DNA of 64,000 nt from Planctomycetota bacterium (GTDB lineage: Bacteria > Planctomycetota > UBA8108 > UBA1146), in NCBI GenBank assembly GCA_016776905.1, contig JADHSM010000012.1:1-64000 (forward strand), written 5' to 3'. Positions 27,751 through 37,041 of this stretch are shown here, piece by piece. A program made the translations under genes and the position numbers. Below the pieces are notes generated by a model. It worked only from the letters and a program-made list of their open reading frames with translations. It had not been told where the DNA came from and searched no databases. How positions within the stretch are numbered: position 1 is the stretch's first letter; every line of letters begins with the position of its first letter.

Positions 27751-28851
27751 ATGCGCAAGATCGATCCTGATGCCAATCGCTTCCGGAAGATCGTCCGAGG
27801 TAAAATTCGGGAAAATCTGAAGCAGTATGTTTCTCAAGGTGAGTTGATTGCTCGCCAAGGGAAGAAGTCGGTGAGTGTTCCACTTCCCCAGATCGACCTC
27901 CCTAATTTCCGGTTCGGCGAAGCTGAACAGGGAGGAGTTGGGCAGGGTGAGGGTGAAGATGGTGACCCCGTCGGTGCCGAACAGGCAGAGGCGGGCCCCG
28001 AAGCTGGCGATCAGCCAGGGGAGCATGTACTTGAGGTAGATGTTGAACTCGAAGAACTCGCAGAGATCCTTGGAGAAGAGCTTGAGCTCCCCAATATTGA
28101 ACCTCGCGGAACGAGCACGATTCTTGTCGAAAAAGACAAATACACCGGGATTACCAAAAATGGCCCCGAGTCACTGAGGCATTTCCGAAGAACATTCAAA
28201 GAGGCGTTAAGGCGTCAAATTTCTGCGGGTTCGTATAGCGCGGAAAATCCGGTAGTGATTCCCAATAGGGAAGATCGTCGATACCGATCGTGGAATACGA
28301 CGAAAGTGCCACAGTCGAATGCCGTCATCCTCTACATGATGGATGTTTCTGGCTCCATGGGAAATGAACAAAAAGAGATCGTCAGAATCGAATCATTCTG
28401 GCTCGATACTTGGCTGAGAAGTCAGTACGAAAATCTCGAGACCCGTTACATCATTCACGATGCGAAAGCCAAAGTCGTCGATTCCCATACGTTTTTTCAC
28501 ATTCGAGAATCTGGTGGCACGAAGATTTCAAGTGCCTATAGCCTTGCAAAAGATTTGATTAAAAAAGAGTTCTCTCCCGAAGACTGGAATATTTATCTGT
28601 TCCATTTCTCTGATGGAGATAACTGGGGTGGCGATGATACTGCGCACTGCTTGGAACTCTTGAACAAAGATCTTCTTCCTTCTGTGAATGTGTTTTGTTA
28701 CGGCCAAGTGAAGAGTGCATACGGAAGTGGGCAATTCATCAAAGATTTGCGTCAGGCATATAACGAGAATGCGAAAGTGCTTTTGTCTGAGATCAATTCA
28801 AGAGATGAAATCTTACCCTCGATCAAGACCTTCCTTGGGAAGGGACACTAA
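27751..28851 (+). CDS. YeaH/YhbH-family vWA-domain protein (DUF444)
   Basis: ATG 27751 lies eight bases after GAGAGG; a GTG at 27745 is possible. The 366 residues begin with the family's Arg-rich segment ([17 protein letters not shown]), then an acidic Gly/Glu-rich linker around 60-95. A von Willebrand A-like domain follows with the metal-site motif MDVSGSMG near 197-204, then RYIIHDAKA and HFSDGDNW. It is the standard partner of PrkA and SpoVR. Its biochemical role is unknown. Confidence 0.93.
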   Translation: MRKIDPDANRFRKIVRGKIRENLKQYVSQGELIARQGKKSVSVPLPQIDLPNFRFGEAEQGGVGQGEGEDGDPVGAEQAEAGPEAGDQPGEHVLEVDVELEELAEILGEELELPNIEPRGTSTILVEKDKYTGITKNGPESLRHFRRTFKEALRRQISAGSYSAENPVVIPNREDRRYRSWNTTKVPQSNAVILYMMDVSGSMGNEQKEIVRIESFWLDTWLRSQYENLETRYIIHDAKAKVVDSHTFFHIRESGGTKISSAYSLAKDLIKKEFSPEDWNIYLFHFSDGDNWGGDDTAHCLELLNKDLLPSVNVFCYGQVKSAYGSGQFIKDLRQAYNENAKVLLSEINSRDEILPSIKTFLGKGH

Positions 28852-28852
28852 C

Positions 28853-30349
28853 ATGTTTCATGATCGCGATCTCACTCCTGAACTGTCGGAGTGGAAAGAT
28901 ACGATTCGCCAGGTTGCCGTCGACAAGGGGCTCGATTTTTTCGAGGTTTCGTTCGAAATGGTCGACTATGACGAGATGAACATGATTGCAGCTTACGGTG
29001 GATTCCCCATCCGATATCCCCACTGGCGTTGGGGGATGCAATTCGAGGAATTACAGAAGCAGTATTCATATGGCATGGCGAAAATCTACGAACTCGTCAT
29101 CAATAATGATCCTTGTTACGCATACCTCATGCGCTGCAATCCGCTCGTGGACCAGAAATTAGTCATGTCGCATGTTTATGGCCACAGTGATTTTTTCAAG
29201 AACAACGCTTGGTTCGGAAAAACAAATCGCAAGATGGTGGATACCATCGCGAATCACGCAGTGCGGATCAATCGATACATTGATGAACACGGTAAAGACG
29301 AAGTAGAGCAGTTCATCGATGTTTGTCTCTCAGTAGAGAATCTCCTCGATATTCATTCGCCATACTTCAATGAAAAAGTAAAGATTACTGAAGATCAGGC
29401 AGACAAAGATCGTTTAGAGGCTAAAGCCACCCGGATTTCAACTCGCAACTATATGGAAGACTACATCAATCCGCCGGAAGTATTGGCCAAGGAAAAACAG
29501 CAAATCATCGACAGGATAGAAGAAGCCGAAAATTTCCCTCCTGATCCACAAAAAGATGTTCTTCTTTTCCTACTTCATCATGGAAAGTTGAGATCTTGGC
29601 AGAGAGATGTTTTGTCGATTGTTCGAGATGAAGCTTACTACTTTGCACCTCAGGGGATGACGAAGATCATGAATGAGGGTTGGGCTTCTTTTTGGCACTC
29701 AAACATCATGACAGGTGGCATTCTTGATTCCAGTGAGTTGATTGACTACGCAGATCATCACGCTGGAACCATGGGCGGGGGTTCTGGAAAACTGAATCCC
29801 TATAAGCTGGGGATAGAACTTTTCCGTGATATTGAGCGACGATGGAATACGGGTCAGCATGGCGCCGAATGGGAATCGTGTGAAGATGCCCATGGACGAG
29901 TTGATTGGGATCTAAAAGAGAATAAGGGTTTGGAAAAAATCTACTCGATTCGATCCACCCATAACGACATCACATTTATTGATGAGTTCATGACAGAAGA
30001 GTTTGCTGTTCAACAAAACTTGTACACGTACAAGTTTGATAAGTCCCAGTCTCAGTATGTTCTTGAAAGCCGAGATTTCAGGGATGTGAAGAATCGCCTC
30101 CTCGATCAACTTTCAAACGCCGGTCGTCCTCAGATTCATGTTCTCGACGGAAATTATGGAAATCGTGGAGATTTGCTTCTTGATCACGTTTGGACGGGAA
30201 CACCTCTCAATTTAGACTACGCGCGCCGCACTCTGGAGAACCTTGAGAAGCTCTGGGGGCGTCCTGTCCACCTGAGAACGCAGATTGACGGCAAAGTGAA
30301 AATATTCGGATACAACGGTTCTAGGCATGAGGAACGCAACGAATCCTGA
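28853..30349 (+). CDS. SpoVR family protein
   Basis: ATG 28853 follows GGAAGGGA, two bases after the vWA gene's stop. The 498 residues match SpoVR/YcgB: the N-terminal LTPELSEWKDTIRQVAVDKGLDFF and EMVDYDEMNMIAAYGGFPIRYPHW regions, SHVYGHSDFFKNNAWF, and the central MNEGWASFWHSNIM motif. It was first linked to spore cortex in Bacillus, but most carriers do not sporulate. It always travels with prkA and yeaH, so a shared stress function is likely. Confidence 0.95.
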   Translation: MFHDRDLTPELSEWKDTIRQVAVDKGLDFFEVSFEMVDYDEMNMIAAYGGFPIRYPHWRWGMQFEELQKQYSYGMAKIYELVINNDPCYAYLMRCNPLVDQKLVMSHVYGHSDFFKNNAWFGKTNRKMVDTIANHAVRINRYIDEHGKDEVEQFIDVCLSVENLLDIHSPYFNEKVKITEDQADKDRLEAKATRISTRNYMEDYINPPEVLAKEKQQIIDRIEEAENFPPDPQKDVLLFLLHHGKLRSWQRDVLSIVRDEAYYFAPQGMTKIMNEGWASFWHSNIMTGGILDSSELIDYADHHAGTMGGGSGKLNPYKLGIELFRDIERRWNTGQHGAEWESCEDAHGRVDWDLKENKGLEKIYSIRSTHNDITFIDEFMTEEFAVQQNLYTYKFDKSQSQYVLESRDFRDVKNRLLDQLSNAGRPQIHVLDGNYGNRGDLLLDHVWTGTPLNLDYARRTLENLEKLWGRPVHLRTQIDGKVKIFGYNGSRHEERNES

Positions 30350-30500
30350 AAATTGCCCCTTCGGGGGACATCTTTGTCACATCTTGTGCCAATTCCTTCC
30401 CGGCTCGACTTGAACTTCCTTCGCTCTCCTTTGATGATATCCCATTGAGGAATCGCAGTGATTCCTTCGATTTCCCTACACGGAGAGTCCAGGAGGAGCC
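30350..30500 (+). promoter_or_regulatory. Intergenic spacer with two hairpins before icmF
   Basis: CCCC-TTCG-GGGG just after spoVR is a stable UUCG hairpin but lacks a T run. AGGAATC-GCAGT-style pairing with GATTCCT (30448-30466) forms a second hairpin 35 bases before icmF. I looked for a cobalamin riboswitch and did not find one. Confidence 0.35.
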
Positions 30501-33500
30501 ATGCGCCCCGCCAGATTCGTCACAGCTGCCAGCCTCTTCGATGGACATGACGCGTCCATCAACATCATTCGCCGGGTCCTTCAGGACCAGGGAGCAGAGG
30601 TCATCCATCTGGGCCACAATCGAAGCGCAGAGGAGATCATCGATACTGCGATTCAGGAAGATGCCGATGGAATCGCAGTCTCTTCTTATCAGGGAGGTCA
30701 TAACGAATTCTTTCGATTCATGCATGACCTTCTGCAAGAGAAGGGCGCACCCTGGATACGAATCTTTGGTGGTGGTGGCGGAGTCATCATTCCCGCTGAG
30801 ATTGCCGAGCTGCATGATTATGGAATAGAACGTATCTATTCTCCGGAAGAAGGCAGGGATCTCGGTTTAGAGGGTATGGCTAAAGATATGTTGGCTCGTT
30901 GTGGTTCTCTAGACGGGAACCTTGAGCGGGGAGAACGTCTTCCCCAGCGCATATCAAGAATCGAGTTAGGTGAATCAAAGGATACCGGTGACAAAAAGAT
31001 ACCGGTGATCGGGCTCACCGGAACAGGCGGGGCTGGAAAGTCCTCCTTGACGGATGAACTTCTTCGAAGATTCCTCCAAGATTTCCCAGATAGAACATTC
31101 GCCATTATCAGTGTAGACCCTACAAAAAGAAGAACGGGTGGTGCGCTGCTTGGGGATCGAATTCGTTTTAATAGTTGTGACAACCCAAGGGCTTACGTTC
31201 GCTCCTTGGCGACCCGGTCTAGTGGGGTAGAGGTTCCAGAGGCGATCATTGGTGCCATCCATGAAGTTAGCCAAGATGATTTCGATCTAATTCTGTTAGA
31301 GACTTCAGGTATTGGACAGGGTGATAGCAGGGTTACGGAGATTTCTGATCTCTCGGTATATGTCATGACTCCTGAATATGGTGCCGCGAGTCAGCTTGAA
31401 AAAATTGACATGATCGATTTCGCAGACGCCATCGTGCTCAACAAATCTGATCGAGCCGGAGCCAGAGATGCTATTCGGGATGTACGTAAGCAGTTCCGAA
31501 GAAGCCGAAAAGTATTCGATCATGAAATCGCTGATGAATCTTTGCCAGTTTTTGGAACAGTTGCGAGTCACTTTAACGATGCAGGTGTGGAGAAGTTTTA
31601 TCGTTTCCTGTTGAGTCATCTTTCACAATCAGAACCGTCTTGGGAAGTTCCATCTTCTCGATTGACTGTTTCTGGAAATGATCGCACTGCAGTGATTCCT
31701 GCGGACAGAAGTGGTTATCTCCTCGATATCATTCAGACCATCAATGACTACCACCGTAAAGTGATAGAGCAGAGTCATATGGCGAGGGATATTGAGTCAT
31801 TGGAAAGAAGCGCAGAAATAGTTGGGGGAGAAGCTTCGTCTGGCCTTACAGAAAAAGCCGCTGACGTCAGAAGTTCTCTCGATCCACAAGTTCGTAAACT
31901 TCTCGAATCATGGCCAGAAATCAAAGAGGCCTATTCGGGCTCTGAGCTGGTTTTCAAAGTCCGTGATCGAGAGATCAGAGAGCCTCTTCAAGTTGAAACT
32001 TTGGCGGGCACTCGATTGCCCCGCGTTTCACTTCCGCGAATCGAAGGACAGGGAGACCTTGCACGTTGGTTGCAGCTTGAGAATCTCCCAGGCTATTTCC
32101 CGTTTACGTCGGGAGTATTCCCATTCCGCCGCAGAGATGAGCATCCAAAGCGGATGTTTGCCGGTGAGGGGCCACCAGAAAAAACAAATGCCCGATTCCA
32201 CTATCTCTGTAAAGGCGAAGAAGTTCACCGTTTGTCCACGGCATTTGATTCGGTCACACTGTACGGTGAGGACCCCGATCGCCGACCAGACATCTATGGA
32301 AAAGTGGGCGAGAGTGGAGTCAGTATTTGCTGTCTCGACGACATGAAGAAACTCTACGATGGCTTTGATCTCTGTGCCTCGAGCACTTCGGTCTCAATGA
32401 CCATCAATGGCCCGGCTCCGATGATTCTGGCGATGTTCTTTAATACTGCGATTGATCAGCAGGTTGAAAAGTATCACCAAGAGAATGGCAAAGATCCAGA
32501 TGCTGCGGCTCGACAAAAGATAGAAGAGTATGTTCTGCAAAACGTGCGGGGCACTGTTCAGGCGGACATCCTTAAGGAGGATCAGGCTCAGAATACCTGT
32601 ATTTTCAGTATCGATTTTGCGCTGAGAATGATGGGTGATATCCAACAGTATTTCATCGAAGAAAAGGTTCGGAACTACTACTCTGTTTCAATCAGTGGTT
32701 ATCACATTGCTGAAGCAGGGGCCAATCCGATTACCCAGTTGGCTTTTACTCTCGCTAATGGTTTGACCTATATTGAGTACTATCGATCACGGGGAATGAA
32801 TGTGGATGAGTTCGCACGGAATCTATCCTTCTTCTTCTCTAACGGGCTCGATGCTGAATACTCAGTTCTTGGGCGTGTTGCCCGCAGAGTCTGGGCTATC
32901 GTGATGAAGGATCTTTATAAAGCGAACGAGCGAAGCCAGAAGTTGAAGTATCACATTCAGACTTCAGGACGTTCTCTTCATGCGATGGAGATCGATTTTA
33001 ACGATATACGGACGACTCTTCAGGCTCTCATGGCCTACTACGATCAATGCAATTCTCTTCATACCAATTCGTATGATGAAGCGATTACCACTCCAACGAC
33101 TGAATCTGTACGGAGAGCGATGGCGATTCAATTGATTGTCGCCGAGGAGTTGGGGCTCGCGAAAAATGATAACCCTCTACAGGGTGCATTTGTGATTGAA
33201 GAACTCACGGAACTGGTTGAGAAAGCTGTGCTCGATGAGTTTAGAAGACTTCATGAGCGTGGGGGTGTGCTGGGAGCACTTGAGCGACAGTACCAACGTT
33301 CAAAAATCCAGGAAGAATCGATGCTTTATGAGCACCGAAAGCACACGGGTGAATTGCCAATTATTGGTATCAATACTTTTCTACGCCCAGAGGGCAGCGA
33401 AGAACCGACTCAAGAAATTGAACTACGTCGATCGTCCACCGAAGAGAAAGATCAACGCCTCGTGGATCTTTCTCGTTTTCATGAGCAGCATTCCGGTGAG

Positions 33501-33650
33501 TCTGAACCTGCCTTAGAGAAACTGAAAGAAGTGGCTCTTTCGGGAGGTAACATTTTCCGTGAATTGATGGATACGGTCAGGGTTGCGAGTCTCGGTCAGA
33601 TCAGTGGAGCACTTTACGAAGTCGGCGGACGTTACCGCAGAAATATGTGA
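30501..33650 (+). CDS. icmF: Fused acyl-CoA mutase, IcmF type (B12-dependent)
   Basis: ATG 30501 follows AGGAGG. The 1049-residue product has the IcmF domain order. The cobalamin-binding domain carries DGHDAS (residues 14-19) and SSYQGGHNEF. The MeaB-like GTPase chaperone carries Walker A GTGGAGKS (174-181), DPTKRRTGGALLGDR and an intact NKSD. The large mutase domain runs from about 520, with YGEDPDRRPDIYGKVGESG and FDLCASSTSVSMTINGPAP. It interconverts isobutyryl-CoA and n-butyryl-CoA, and some relatives also use isovaleryl/pivalyl-CoA. The exact substrate cannot be decided here. The acyl-CoA genes at 47481-52891 and 62262-64000 could process the products. Confidence 0.95.
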   Translation: MRPARFVTAASLFDGHDASINIIRRVLQDQGAEVIHLGHNRSAEEIIDTAIQEDADGIAVSSYQGGHNEFFRFMHDLLQEKGAPWIRIFGGGGGVIIPAEIAELHDYGIERIYSPEEGRDLGLEGMAKDMLARCGSLDGNLERGERLPQRISRIELGESKDTGDKKIPVIGLTGTGGAGKSSLTDELLRRFLQDFPDRTFAIISVDPTKRRTGGALLGDRIRFNSCDNPRAYVRSLATRSSGVEVPEAIIGAIHEVSQDDFDLILLETSGIGQGDSRVTEISDLSVYVMTPEYGAASQLEKIDMIDFADAIVLNKSDRAGARDAIRDVRKQFRRSRKVFDHEIADESLPVFGTVASHFNDAGVEKFYRFLLSHLSQSEPSWEVPSSRLTVSGNDRTAVIPADRSGYLLDIIQTINDYHRKVIEQSHMARDIESLERSAEIVGGEASSGLTEKAADVRSSLDPQVRKLLESWPEIKEAYSGSELVFKVRDREIREPLQVETLAGTRLPRVSLPRIEGQGDLARWLQLENLPGYFPFTSGVFPFRRRDEHPKRMFAGEGPPEKTNARFHYLCKGEEVHRLSTAFDSVTLYGEDPDRRPDIYGKVGESGVSICCLDDMKKLYDGFDLCASSTSVSMTINGPAPMILAMFFNTAIDQQVEKYHQENGKDPDAAARQKIEEYVLQNVRGTVQADILKEDQAQNTCIFSIDFALRMMGDIQQYFIEEKVRNYYSVSISGYHIAEAGANPITQLAFTLANGLTYIEYYRSRGMNVDEFARNLSFFFSNGLDAEYSVLGRVARRVWAIVMKDLYKANERSQKLKYHIQTSGRSLHAMEIDFNDIRTTLQALMAYYDQCNSLHTNSYDEAITTPTTESVRRAMAIQLIVAEELGLAKNDNPLQGAFVIEELTELVEKAVLDEFRRLHERGGVLGALERQYQRSKIQEESMLYEHRKHTGELPIIGINTFLRPEGSEEPTQEIELRRSSTEEKDQRLVDLSRFHEQHSGESEPALEKLKEVALSGGNIFRELMDTVRVASLGQISGALYEVGGRYRRNM

Positions 33651-33661
33651 TCGACAGGTGA

Positions 33662-34036
33662 TTAGGAAGTTGAGTTTTCCTGCAGAGCTCTTTGTGGTGC
33701 TGCAGAAACGGCCATCAACGCTAGGCCTGTGATCGATAACCAGCCGTGGGTTTCGAGCCATAGATGTGTGGTATCACTCGATGTCATGCCCAGCATGGGA
33801 ATGACAAGCGTCACCAATCCCGTCGACAGTAGTAGCCACGCCAAACTTCTGAGCCAGTGTTCCTGCTCGTTTTGTAACTTGATTCTGAGTAGCAGGCCTA
33901 TCGCCAACAAGGTTCCGACAGTGATGTGAATCATCAATGGATATCCCCTGAGGTCAGTTCCTAGGGGTATTCCTGGGATCGCTGTGAGCATCGCAAGAAT
34001 GACAAGGAGTTGAAGCCCATGACGCCATGTTTTCAT
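33662..34036 (-). CDS. Small four-helix membrane protein, possible cytochrome b-like partner
   Basis: ATG 34036 follows AGGAG and overlaps the cytochrome gene's stop (ATGA). The 124 residues form four hydrophobic helices. Histidines sit in or beside them (RHGLQLL, LMIHITVG, TTHLW, LETHGWLSI), a pattern that could bind heme b, as in DUF4405-like or cytochrome b-type electron carriers. That is inference. Being coupled to a 7-heme cytochrome suggests it exchanges electrons with it across the membrane. I do not recognise a named family. Confidence 0.6.
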   Translation of the reverse strand: MKTWRHGLQLLVILAMLTAIPGIPLGTDLRGYPLMIHITVGTLLAIGLLLRIKLQNEQEHWLRSLAWLLLSTGLVTLVIPMLGMTSSDTTHLWLETHGWLSITGLALMAVSAAPQRALQENSTS

Positions 34037-35760
34037 GAGGGTCTCCTGTCCAGAGATTTGAAGAGCCTGAATAAGCTGCCAAAAAAGGCGATAAATGCAC
34101 AGCCCGACAATATCAACTTTGCCAAATCTCTGCCGTTGAACAATGGCTTCCAGAGATTCCAACGCAGACTGTCGAAGACCGTCGTTTTTTCTAGATTCAA
34201 TTTCTCCGCAGATTTTTGAGCTTCAAGACTATTAAGATCGACATGGGTTTTTGGCTCAGATTCGAGTAAGGGCCAATTCGCTGTCGTCGAATGACAATCA
34301 GAGCAGCCTTGAGCACCTGTCGACATCGATGCCGGACGAACAGGGTGTCCTTGTTTCCATTCGACGGATTTTGCCAGTTCCATTTCAACTGCGGTGAGTT
34401 GGTCACCGGCAGCCTGTTTCCAACCCAACCCGCCGCTGATAAAAGCCGTCGATTCTGATTGCTGCCCCAAGAATACAGAAATGGAACGTTCTGTACGGTC
34501 TGGGTCTTCCGGTGTATTTGCGAGTTCCGTGACCATGTCTGATCGGACCCGCAAAATTCTTCTCAAAGATGTTCGCAAATCATGGGGAGGAAGAACGCGC
34601 TCAGGACGGGTTTCTGATGCACTCTTCACCCAGCCTGCAGGCCATGTTTGGTAGTGCGGAGCCCAACGTCCATGATCGTCCTTGAGAAGTATTCCCGTGA
34701 ATACTTCGGGAGGTGAATCTGCGGTTCTGTCTTGTCGAGCGATCCCCAGTCTGTGGGCGCGAGAAGTCCAGATCTGCTCTCCACTGTTCTCGCTCATCGG
34801 GCCAGAGTGGCACGCTGTGCATGTCAACTCTTCGAGATGGAAGGGTGGTAAGCCTCTGTGTTCTGGTCTCGGAGCAGAATGCATAACAGGTGTTCCCTCT
34901 GGTAAGTGGCAGCCTCTACAACTGAGAGTCTCCACGAGGGTACCTGCGGGATGAATCTCACCATCATGACCTCGTACAATATGATGATCGAGGCCTGCTC
35001 GATGACAGTCGACGCAACTCATTCCTGCTGCGAGGTGGACATCATCTGCATGAGTCCACGTCGGTCGATTCGCATCGTTGTTTGCGGGAGTCTGTTGATG
35101 ACAGTGAAGGCAGGCTTCGGGGCCGGCATCTCCTTTGAGATCAAGAGACACCTTGTTTTCTGCATCGAACATTCTAGGGTTCAGGGCGCCATTGACATCT
35201 GACAAACCCATCGCAATGAATGACGCGAGTTCTGGTTTGTTGTCTTTTATCGATTTTGCCCGAAGTTCAAAGTTATAACTGTGAGGCATATGACAGATGA
35301 GGCAGTCCGAAGCCATTCCGGATATCGAATTCGCTCCACCCGTGTCGTGGGCTCCGAACTGTTTGATGAGGTCAGATTGTTTGAGCCCGAGTTCATCGAT
35401 AGATGTGATGGAGTTCCAAGATCGATGATGGACCGGCCAGCGAGTACCGCTTCTAGAATCGAGGAGCATCCATGGTTCTCCGGGTTGTCCGTCATTGCCG
35501 TCGCCTCCATGGAGGCCACCAGATGCCTTTTCGACATCGTGACAGGGAGCACAGGTGGATCCCAGATGAGGAAGACGACCGTTTTCCTGTCCGGGCACGA
35601 TCACTTGTCCACGATCATCCCTTATCTCAATATGATGAAGATAAGTGTTGGGAGACCCGGTTTTTTTCCAGCGACTCGTTTCTTCTGGAACCTGTGCTTG
35701 CATTGGGATTTCAGTCAGAGGAATCAGAATCAGAAGGAAGCTGGCCAAAAATCGGATCAT
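34033..35760 (-). CDS. Seven-heme c-type cytochrome, C-terminally anchored
   Basis: ATG 35760 gives a signal peptide (IRFLASFLLILIPLTEIPMQAQ) and 575 residues. Seven CxxCH heme sites begin at Cys 70, 153, 217, 249, 281, 314 and 486. There are extra histidines suited as distal ligands (HH at 42, 111 and 259). A hydrophobic segment at about 546-566 (LAKLILSGCAFIAFFGSLF) should anchor it to the membrane with the hemes outside the cytoplasm. Its start overlaps the stop of the SUMF1-domain gene and its stop overlaps the start of the membrane protein gene. It fits an extracytoplasmic electron-transfer role with an unknown substrate. Multiheme cytochromes with this spacing are common in planctomycetes. 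Confidence 0.88.
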   Translation of the reverse strand: MIRFLASFLLILIPLTEIPMQAQVPEETSRWKKTGSPNTYLHHIEIRDDRGQVIVPGQENGRLPHLGSTCAPCHDVEKASGGLHGGDGNDGQPGEPWMLLDSRSGTRWPVHHRSWNSITSIDELGLKQSDLIKQFGAHDTGGANSISGMASDCLICHMPHSYNFELRAKSIKDNKPELASFIAMGLSDVNGALNPRMFDAENKVSLDLKGDAGPEACLHCHQQTPANNDANRPTWTHADDVHLAAGMSCVDCHRAGLDHHIVRGHDGEIHPAGTLVETLSCRGCHLPEGTPVMHSAPRPEHRGLPPFHLEELTCTACHSGPMSENSGEQIWTSRAHRLGIARQDRTADSPPEVFTGILLKDDHGRWAPHYQTWPAGWVKSASETRPERVLPPHDLRTSLRRILRVRSDMVTELANTPEDPDRTERSISVFLGQQSESTAFISGGLGWKQAAGDQLTAVEMELAKSVEWKQGHPVRPASMSTGAQGCSDCHSTTANWPLLESEPKTHVDLNSLEAQKSAEKLNLEKTTVFDSLRWNLWKPLFNGRDLAKLILSGCAFIAFFGSLFRLFKSLDRRPS

Positions 35761-36932
35761 TCCTTCTCCGTTGTTTTTTTCTGAGAGACAGGAGCTCGCA
35801 ATTCTTTGTAGCCATTCTTCAGCTTTCTTTGAATCGCGCCTATCTCCGGGTCCCACCAGCGATTTTTATTTTCGGGTACTTGGGCAGGTCTGATCAGGCG
35901 AAAGCCGACATGAAATGCATCGGTGCACCACCAAATACTTTTGGGTATCTGGGGATCCCTACGCTGCCACTTAGAAGACGATGGTGTTCGTGCCGCTGAT
36001 CTACAACGGTCTGCATCGTCTTGCCATGATCCGCCGCGAACGACGGCAGGCCAAATCTTTGAGGGCCACACGACCGCATCTTCGACGGTGAGAGTTTTCC
36101 CTTTTCGATCAGAGTAGGTATCGGGTGCATATCGATCGAGAGTCCATTCCGCGACATTGCCATGGAGATCGTGAATTCCCCAGGGGTTGGCCTTGAGAAG
36201 GCCTACTTTTCGGTATCCAGAAGCTAGCCCGGGATACCCTGCGTCCGGGTCTTCATACTCGCTGTTATCAAAGATCCATGCATGATCGGTGACAGATTCT
36301 GATTTGGCAGTGAATGGAAACTCCGCATCACTTCCACATCTGGCGGCATATTCCCACTCGGCCTCAGTGGGCAGTCTGAGAAATGTGCCCGTTTTTTTGG
36401 AGAGCCACTTGGAAAACTGCATCGCTGCAAACTGGGTGATGTCGGCGACAGGGAATCCGCCTTGAGTTCCAAGTCCCTCCAGAATTGGACGGGCATCTTG
36501 TTCCCAAAGGGGGGTTGGAATACTGACGGCATCGGCCCATTGGTTCGATTCGTTCTCTGAAGGATCCAGTCGAATCTCTTGAAGGATTCCATATTCTTTT
36601 CTGAACTCGTTGAACAAGTCCCATGTCACTTCAAATTTCATCATCCAGAAGGGTTCTGCCTGAAGAGTCCAATTCGGGCCTTCGTCTTCTTTCCGGTTTT
36701 TTTCATTTTCAGGAGATCCCATTTTCATCTGGGAAGGATATCCTTCTTCGCCAACAGGAATGGCAACCCAGGTGATCTCCAGATCTGTGCCAGGAATCTT
36801 GTCGGTATAAGATTCCATCGCTTTCTCATGGACGGTTTCAGAGGGAGTTTTCTTCGCGGTCGTGGGCGAATCAGGTTTGGGAGGATCCTGCGGTAGTATC
36901 AGCAGGGTGGTCATCAGAAGAGAGAAGAGCAC
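35757..36932 (-). CDS. Secreted SUMF1/FGE-domain protein without the catalytic cysteine pair
   Basis: GTG 36932 follows AAAGGA and gives a short hydrophobic leader (VLFSLLMTTLLILP); TTG 36989 adds 19 residues without a ribosome site. The 391-residue protein has the formylglycine-generating-enzyme fold: FWMMKFEVTWDLF, FPVADITQFAAMQFSKWLS, LRLPTEAEWEYAARCG, GNVAEWTLDRY, VVRGGSWQDDADRCRSAAR and HVGFRLIR. In true FGE the GGS segment is followed by two catalytic cysteines; here there is only one Cys (DRC), so sulfatase activation is unlikely. SUMF1-fold proteins often bind or modify other substrates. The overlap with the cytochrome gene suggests a matched extracytoplasmic role. Confidence 0.85.
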   Translation of the reverse strand: MLFSLLMTTLLILPQDPPKPDSPTTAKKTPSETVHEKAMESYTDKIPGTDLEITWVAIPVGEEGYPSQMKMGSPENEKNRKEDEGPNWTLQAEPFWMMKFEVTWDLFNEFRKEYGILQEIRLDPSENESNQWADAVSIPTPLWEQDARPILEGLGTQGGFPVADITQFAAMQFSKWLSKKTGTFLRLPTEAEWEYAARCGSDAEFPFTAKSESVTDHAWIFDNSEYEDPDAGYPGLASGYRKVGLLKANPWGIHDLHGNVAEWTLDRYAPDTYSDRKGKTLTVEDAVVWPSKIWPAVVRGGSWQDDADRCRSAARTPSSSKWQRRDPQIPKSIWWCTDAFHVGFRLIRPAQVPENKNRWWDPEIGAIQRKLKNGYKELRAPVSQKKTTEKE

Positions 36933-37041
36933 GCGATTCCTTTCCCGAGTCGTATTTCTTGGCACAGATAAATCAGTACTTGAGCGCAATGAGGTCGATT
37001 AGCAGGTGACCGATCACGCCATTGCGGCTACAAGTGGAATC

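Noticed and set aside
30350-30500. Cobalamin riboswitch before the B12-dependent mutase
   Set aside because: AGTCCAGGAGGAGCC vaguely resembles a B12 box but is mainly the ribosome site, and the 150-base gap lacks the expected multi-helix layout.
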